From Progne subis subis (taxonomy: Eukaryota; Chordata; Aves; Passeriformes; Hirundinidae), in assembly GCA_022316685.1 (NCBI GenBank), contig JAKJHU010000082.1:4732128-4796127 (forward strand): 64,000 bases of DNA, read 5' to 3'. The translations under genes and the position numbers were made by a program. Under the pieces are notes generated by a model. The model searched no databases, was not told the DNA's origin, and saw only the letters and a list, made by a program, of their open reading frames with translations. Shown here in pieces: positions 44,440 to 53,400 of this stretch. Numbering within the stretch: position 1 is the stretch's first letter; every line of letters starts with the position of its first letter.

Positions 44440-47400
44440 TTTGGTTTTTTTTTGGTTTTTTTTTTTTTTTTTTTTTTTTTGTTTTTGGGTTTTTTTTTTT
44501 GTTTTTTTTAAACAGGGTAGAAAGAACACATTCCCAGAGCAAGCTTTATTAGTTTGAATGTACTTAATGAATTCAACAACTAGCCTGCCCCAGGCTGAAA
44601 CTACAGCTGAGAATTCAAAGATACAAGGAAATAAATGCAAACTGATCCACATGGATCAATTTCGTTTAGAAAATAGTAAACTACTGGGAATGCAATATTA
44701 AATCTCTGAAAATACAGACACACAAAAAACTATTCACATCATGTTTGTGCATATCCAGTATATACAACAACAAAGTGAAATTTGCTTTACTAAAACAAGT
44801 AATTGACCACAGCCTTTCACCTGCACTCTTACTTAAGCTTTCCACAAAGCTATGGTCTGCCAGTCAGAGTTGTTGGTCAGGATTTTGGGCTGAAAGACTT
44901 GTTTTTAAACACCTTACACATTAAGAGTCTCTGGAAAAGATGACTGATGAAAAATAAAACAGGGCAAAACCAAGTTAAACCTTCAGCAACATGGAGGTGA
45001 TGAAGAAGCAGCTTTCAGTCTCCTAACACACGCACTAGGGACTGTCAAAGGACGGTGATCCGTGTGAAGCTAAAAGACAAAGCAGCAGCACAAATCCAGC
45101 GACAATCAGCTCTGCAAGCTTCACCCAACTCCAAGGAGCAGCAGCAGAGGGAACATGGGTGTGGTTGTTTGTTACCTGTGCAGAGTTAACTTCTCATGAG
45201 CTGGAGGGGGAATACAACGTGCAAGGCGTTCAATTTGAGGAAATACCCAACATAACTTCAAGGCAATTAATGTACAATTGAAAACCAACCAAGACTCCTC
45301 GGCAGGAAATCTTAGCAGGAAGCTTCCCAACACCCAGCAAAAGGGAGAAAAACTCTTAGCTGAGAGGTCTCATTAAGCCCTTGTGAATCTTCACAGGCAG
45401 TTCACCCCAATTCACTTCATTGATACTGTTAAATACGATTTGCATATTCAACACCCCAGGCAAATGGGATTTTTTCCACTGAAAGTCCTTTCGGAAAGTC
45501 AGAGGGAGGAATTCTTCAATTCCACAGGAAGAAGCTCCACTAGGAGATGCCACCTGCTGAAGTAAAATATTTTCCTCAATCCATACTAAACATATATTTT
45601 TTTCCTAGGACCCAGTTGCTTACCCTTTATTTGTCTCTGAACAGCAACAACAATTACATTTCAACCACCTGCTTGTTCTTCTCTCCTTCATCTACAGAAA
45701 AAAAAAAATCTCCACTTTTCTGCTAGGTAGGATATAAAGTTCTCCGTAGAAATAGTTAAATAATACTTCTATATAGCAGGGGGAAAACCCAAACCAAAAC
45801 CATGTAACTCACCTCAGAGCAAAATGCGACTGAACTCTGCTCCTGGGAACAACTTCCTCAATGAAATTCAGCCATTTCAAGAAAGAAATAAAAACTAGAA
45901 AACTCACCAAAATCAGCAGCCACGCTGCTGTTAATAGGCAGGAGGGTGCACGTGAGCTACCTAAAGCACAGATTCCAAAGGAAAAATGCAGTAGAGATTC
46001 ACGAAAATGGATACTTGAAGGCAGAGGAAAATTAGTGGCAAGGATCTACATAGAGGGCAAGGGGAAATGGGACAAGTGGGAATAGGAATGGCACAGGTAC
46101 AGGGTTGGAAGCAATTGAAAGGAAAATGTAATACAAAAAAATAAATCTAATTTTAGGGAAATAGAGAAAAGAACTTTATTCTTAGAAAGTTCTTATAAAA
46201 GAACTTTTATCCTTATGAAATAAATTAACTTAGCAGCTATGGCAAATCTCATCATTACAGTAACATGAAGTTTGATGCTCCTTTTGAATTAGAATGAAAG
46301 CAAACACTGAGAACAGAAAACCAAAAGGTTCCCTCCTCATGAACTGCATTCACCAAGAGCACAGCCCACAAAACAGAACAACCTCTGATCAAATGCTCAG
46401 TAGTGCCCCAAAGCTTTGGAAGGGAGCTGCTGCCATCTTCCCTGCTAAAACACCACCACCTGCCAGGTGTCATTGGGGCTTGTGAGTAACGTGTGTTTGT
46501 GGTGTTCCAGTGTCACCTATCCAAAGAGGTTGTTCCATTTTATTTTTATTTCATTTACTTATAGCAATGCATGCACATGCTGATATAGTTTTCCCTTTTG
46601 ACAAGACCCTAAGTCACTTCCAGAACAGTGTCTGGGCCAGTGCCACAGCTCTTCCAGTAACAAGTACCCAACAGAGAACAAATAAATTTAATATTAATTA
46701 GGAAGAATAGACACACCCCCACCCTCAGCGCTTCAGATCTCTCAACCTTGAAGCCCATACTCCTGGTTCTGTGTCTGACAGGATTGCTGAAGGGATACTG
46801 GACTGTCCATATCTTTTGAGACGCTTTGAACACTTTCATCAGGGTGACACGGATTGTTTAATACAAAACCAAGCTCTAAACAAACTAAGCCAGGTCTGTT
46901 TGCTCCTGTGGCCATCTCTAAACCCACAGAGCTTAGTGTTTTTTTCTTTTATTAGAAATTACTCTACAAGGCCATCCACTTGTTTCAAAAAAGGCACAAA
47001 CAGACTGGAGAGGGGAATCATCATCAGTTTATCAGCCTCCTCTAGCTTCCCAAGCCTCCCAAGCAGCAGCTCCCATGCCTGTGTTCCCACTCTGCTCTTT
47101 CCCAAGCACCGTGCTGAAATCAATATACTGGTTAATTTAATTACAGCTATTCAACACCCAGTAAGTGGCAGGGAAATTCTAAAGCATCACATTAGTTTCA
47201 TGCTGTTGCTTCTGCTCCCAGCTCTCCAGAGCAGTCAGTGCAAATATGTGAGTTATCCGCTTGAGAGAAGGACAAAGGCAGCGATGGAAGAGGAATAATG
47301 CGTTTGAAGCCTCAGCCATCGCGCCCTTTGTGCCACCACATGGCGTTTGCAGAGAGTGTTAGCATTCATCCCGACATGGGAGCTGCTGGTGCTGCTGCCA

Positions 47401-50400
47401 TTCCAGGGGGAAAAAGGGAAAAGAACTCAATTCACCAGGCACAACTCATTAAATGCACTTCAGCCTGTACTCACTGCTCTCACGGCTGGGACCTCGAGTA
47501 CGGTTCAATCCTGCACACTAAAGTACAGAGGAGTAACTCTGACTTAACGCTCATCCACTGCAAGGAAGGTAGGAGCCTCTGTGATATTCCAGTCTGGATA
47601 CTTTCAGGTAGGAATTAGTCATCAAGTCATTTCACTAGAGCTCAGCAACATCGTGAATTAACACATTTGGAATTTGTCTCATTAATTCAGCTTTTCCAGT
47701 ATCCAAACACAACTCTGAATAGCAGAAGGGGAGGAGAAAAACACAAGGCTTCATCCTTTAAAATACCCAGAGTGTACAGTACAGCTGGCTCCGCAGCTCC
47801 CACTCTCAGGAAAACACCACCCTGGGATTTTTCATGCCTGTGAACATGATCCCTATCTCCTGTACTTTCCTCTGTGCAGGTGGTGTTTAGGAGCAGTTTC
47901 AGTCCCTGCCTTCCTCCCAGTATCCTGAGCCCTTCTCGCTGGCTTTTCTCATGCATGCAGGGAGCTGTGCCTCCATTTCCTCTCTTTCGTTCCCATTCTG
48001 TCTGTGCACTGGAGAGAGAAAGAGGCCAAACAATCAGCAGTGATAAATAGGATGCTGCCAAACAGAATGCAGGTGTAAAGTCACAAGAGTGAGGAATGCA
48101 GCTTTGGGATTTTTTTCTCCTCACCACCACCAGGACAGCCTCCAGTTTCAGAGGTCAGGTTTCTTCCAAGTCCCTGACACACAAATGTTGTAAGAGCCAC
48201 AAACATTTATCACTAGACAGGCTTTGGCCTCTGGGGAGCTGAAATGGCTGTTTCCTCCCAGGCCTGAGCACAGACAGAGCCGCACGAGGCAGCCCGGCCA
48301 CACTCCGCCCAAACACAAATTTGCAGAAGGAAAGAGCCTTCTCCAGGCAGGATTCAGACAGAGCCCCCAGCAATGTAAATCCCAATACATCAGCTGATGT
48401 GATAAAGCGGGATTCAGAAATCAACTACCCACCTCAGCAATGCTGAAGCAGATCAACACATTCAAGAACTGAAGTTTGTTTCACAGACTTCTGCCTCAGT
48501 GGCATCACAGAATATGGTTTAAAGCAATCCTAATCCAGGCCAGAGGTTGCCTCCTCTAGGAGGAAAGCCTTCCACTGGCTATACCAAGCTTCTAGAATCT
48601 TATTCCTCAGCAGGTTTGCAAGCATTACCAATATCGCAGTGGATTATATGATTTCACACATCTCCAAAGAAATGGTGGTGCATTGTTATTAGAACTGTGC
48701 AAGCTGAAGGGGAGGTAACAAGGAAAGGGACAGAGGAATCCCAACTCCAGCTGGTTCTCAGAAGCCTCAATATGGATGTGAACCACAGCACTGGGTCAAT
48801 CAGATCAACAGACACAATGGGAGGCTCCAGAATGGGCACAGGTAACTCAGACAGACACCCAGGCACAATGGAAGGCTCCAGAATGGGCACAGGTAACTCA
48901 GACAGACATCCAGGCACAATGGGAGGCTCCAGAATGGGCACAGGTAACTCAGACAGACACCCAGGCACAATGGGAGGCTCCAGAATGGGCACAGGTAACT
49001 CAGACAGACACCCAGGCACAATGGGAGGTTCCAGAACAGACACAGGCTGCTTCAGGGAACTTGTCATGACCTGCTGCTGCTGCTGCACAGCCCTGAACAT
49101 CTGTCTGTCCCCAGCCCCACTGCTCCAGAGCAGGCTGGGTAACACCCACCCACAATCCCAAACTCAACGGCTACTGCACAGCCATCACAGACTGTCAGAG
49201 GGCTAAAGGGCTTTACAGAGTGAGGTAACAGAGTTATTATGCTGAAAACAGCACTTGCACTTCACTGGATATATCAGAACATTTTCAGCAGTTTGGTTTT
49301 GTTTCAGTAGTGCAGTGTCTGCCAGGATTAGAAGTATGCTTTCCATCCAGGTGTGCACCTATCTTCCCTTCCTACTGGTGCCATGAAGTGGGATTTTGTA
49401 CTCCTGAAAAGACAGGCATGTGGAACATTGCAAAAGTACAGCCTGCAAAAAGCTTCTGTTCTTTAGAGCCAATCACTTAAAAGCTATGAAATGAAGATTT
49501 CAGAACATGTATATAAGAGAACCTGATCTTGAACTGTAAGTCATGTACCACACACACATCTGCTTCCATATCTTGGGATACACAAATGTCTGTTCCTTGG
49601 GGGACATCTCCTTCATCCTCCTGCAACTTTAGAGGCTCTTTGCTGCATTTTTTTCCAGTACTGTGAGCTCCCCAACCCCCAGGGAAAATGATCTTGGGTG
49701 CTGCTAACAGCCCTCACTCAAGAGCACAGCACTGGCTGGCTGGTGGTGCTATCCAAGACAGGCTGCATGGGATTTCAACAAGGCTCTGAAGCTTTTCAAG
49801 AATCACAAAGAATACACACTTTTGGCTCCCTTTCATAACAACCAGACAATAAAGGAACAAGAGGATTTCTATCCACTATACACACAATGCAAGTACCATA
49901 AAGCACTTTTGATGGGAACTCCTGTGGCCAGCTCCCCAAAACAGTGACATCAACAAAGCTGTTTCACGGTACCAAGAGGACACAATTAACATCACCTGCT
50001 CATCTGCTGCAGTAAGAAGATGTTTTAGACTCCATTTCTAACATACAAAATTGCATTTGGCCCATTATTTCCCAGGACTCTGCTCAGCCCTGGTGAAGGC
50101 AGACCTGGAGCACTGCGCCCCTCAAGAGGCAAAGAGCTACAGGAAAGGGTTCAGTGAAGGGATACAAAGAGGATTAAAGGAACTGCAACACCTCTACCAT
50201 CAGAAGACACTGAGAAATCTGGAGCTTGTTCAGCCTGGAGAAGAGCTGGCTCAGGGGCATCCCATCAATGTATATTAATATCCAAAGGTGTGTGCAGAGA
50301 GGGTGGAAGCAGGTTCTTCCCACCAGTGCCCAGTGACAAGATCCAAGAAACAGGCACAAACCGAAACACAGGAGGGCCTGAGTATCAAGAAAAGCTCCTA

Positions 50401-53400
50401 CAGTGAGGGTGATGGAGCACTGGCACAGGCTGCCCACAGAAGCGGTGAAGTCTCCATCCTCTGAGATTTCAAAAGCTCCGGGATGTGGTGCTGGACAAGC
50501 AGCTCTGGGTGGCCCAGCTTGAGCAGGGGGTGGGACCAGACGACCTCCAGAGGTCCCTGCCAACCTCAACCACCCTGTGAGTCACCACCTCAATTTAAAA
50601 ACCAAACAAACAACCCTCTGCTGTAATAGATTTTGCATCTTCCAGCCAGACAGCTCATTTTAGTAAACTGCACAAGAGCTTTTAATGAAATTCTAGAACA
50701 CGTAAGCACAAGTCACATAAGTGAAATTAATTTAACTCCGTAATTGAGTGAGTGCAAATGTAAAACTAACAACAGACAGCATTCAGTGATTGCTCAGAAG
50801 AAACTAGGCCAGAGAACACTAAATTTGGAAACTCAATGTAAACACTGTAGGACTTCTGACTTTAAAATTCCCCTGCAATTCTAATTCAGCCCCTGTATAT
50901 ATATGCATTATGACAGCTCTTAGTTACATGATAATGTGGTGGTATTTTCCCCCCATGGGTCTGAAGTCTCAGTTAACATCCAGACCAGGCTCCTAAAAAG
51001 ACCCAGAGCCATGTGACAGGAGGGCTACCCACAAGACCAATTTCACAGCTGAAATACATGCAGTCTGAAAAGAAATCCCTGCAGAGACAGAAAGGGTTGT
51101 CCTCACTGCTTAAGCGCCTTATTGCTGCCATGAATGCTGCAAAAGAACAGTCTGCAATGCCAGGAGAACTGTTTAAGCCAAGTTTTCACAGGCAGCTATT
51201 GATTCTGGTCCTCAGAATCAGAGGGTAGAACCCAAGGTCTCCTGTGAGGCTGAGCTCACAACTGCCAGGAACTCACAATCGAGGTCTAAGAGATACCCAA
51301 GGAATACACAAAGTGCCAAATAACACCGTGTATTGAAACAGGTTAGATCCAATCCTTACTTAGTAAAGTGAGCTATCTAATAATAGTGACTAATAGTGAG
51401 TAATAGTGAATATTTTCTACCTTATTCTCTAAACCTTAGATTGCTACCTGCTAAACAGGGATATACTAGCCTTCACATCCCAGGATCCTGTGAAAAGCAG
51501 AACTATGGAGCATTTCAACTCAAGGCAAACACCACATTCTGATTTCATGGGAAAGCTGGAATGAAAGTCACTAAATCAATTAGAGACCTCCTACTGAGTA
51601 ACTCATCACTAACTTCACACCACCTGTGTGTCCAGCGCCACAAGGCAGTGACGGGGACAAGGAATAGGATCAGGTGGTGTTCTCACACCTGTACAGCCAC
51701 TACGTACAACTAACAAAACTTTTGTCAGGTCCAAGCACAGGCCCAAAAAGATTCTCCAGATGAACCAGCTCCAAAAAGTTATAGATGATGGAGCCAAGAG
51801 AGTTCACAGACACCCCTAAAAACTGGTTGTGGTGTTCTGGGTGTCTATTCCCCAAAAAGCAATGCTTCCCTTCCTCCTCCCCAACTCCGCCTCACCCTGT
51901 ATCTCATCACTGCTCTCACCCTGTATCTCATCACTGCTCTCCCCCTGACTGCCATCGCTGGAGCCATCTCAGCCAAATCCCCTCAGCTAACTCCTTCCTA
52001 CTCCATCCCCTCTACTGCTGAATCCTGCCGGGTGCAAGCGGAATCCAACACATTCAACTATGTGAAAACCACAGATCATTTTTCCCAAAGGCTTGTAGTC
52101 TGGATGGCTGGGAATATTTTCCATGAGAATGGCAAGAGATATTTCTGACAGAGACACCATATGCCTGCCATATAGCAAGTTCTGCTTTCAGACCCTGAGA
52201 ACTCCGCGGCGTTTAGAAATAAAAATCCACCTCACACAAGAAGACGAGCCAGTTTCCTCTGGTTTTCTTCTACATAAAGTCCTGAAGACTACAAAACAAT
52301 TCCTCCTAAGGCAGACACACGGTCAGAATTCCACAGCCTGACGGTGGAAATCTGGCGTGAGCATACAGGAAAGGAGCGAGCAGTTTTCACTGTAAATCAC
52401 CATATTTGTCCTTCCTCCGTGCCACAAAGAACAGCAGCCACAAATAATCTGCAACAAGTTCCTATTTCACTTACAAGAGCCACAACTTGATTAAAACACA
52501 ACCCATGGTTCTGCAAGACACCAAAGCCCGGGCTGGGGGAAAGCAGCAGCACCAGACACTCCACTGAAGCGTGTCAGCCTGGTTGATGGAGAGACCACGT
52601 GGGGATACGGCCTCACAGAGCTTCCACCAAACCCTGGGGATGCTCCAGCTCTGCATTGCTGTCTGCGACTGATTCAGGAGCCACATGTGTGCTTAAATTT
52701 ATTCCTAATCAAATTTGTCACCTAAAGCTGTATAGGGATGATATTTAGAAGCATGAAAATAGCATGGGCTGTGGTAACTGCAGTAATTCCATGTAACATT
52801 TGGGTTTATAAGCAGAAAAGTCTGACAGTTTCTGTTCAGCCACAGCAAGACAGTAGCAGAGACAAGAGTTTGTTTAGCCACAAAAGGTGAAAGAATCCAG
52901 TTTCTATTAGCAGCTTCACTGAACTTAACACTTCACTTCACAAGCAACCTCATTTTCCTATCCCCGTGAATGACTATCCCAGCATCTGCTGAACCACGGC
53001 TTTTCCCAGGGGAGTTCCAGAAGCTGATCACCCTCGCTGCTCTTTGCAAGCTCACACATTGGTATGAGGCCTTAAACCATGACCCTGATTGTATGTAAAC
53101 TCCAATCAGATACTACAAAATTAAATGTATGAAAACCTGGGTTTGTTTCCAGAATTGTGGAGACCTGGAACAAAACTGTCTGTCCCTCTGGATTTTCTTC
53201 TGCCAGAGGAATACATGAAAGTTACGGGTAAATCGGCCTGTGTCTAAATGCCTCCTTAAACTACACCTCACCTACAGCAGAAAGCACGTGTAGAGATACC
53301 CCCAAAATTAAATCTGCTCATGCCAACAACACAGTTTAGATCCTGGAAGTTTAGTCTGCAACAGATTTCCAGTGATCTGAACCCCACCAACTGAAGGAAC

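Noticed and set aside
44144..44652. Poly-Phe and poly-Lys ORFs on both strands
   Set aside because: They are translations of the T-rich homopolymer tract.
48817..49045. CRISPR-like repeat array
   Set aside because: Units are contiguous with no spacers, and the window is vertebrate nuclear DNA.
48654..49206. Long ORFs of 163 and 169 codons with repeated peptide units on both strands
   Set aside because: They are created by the 51-bp minisatellite, whose unit length is a multiple of three.
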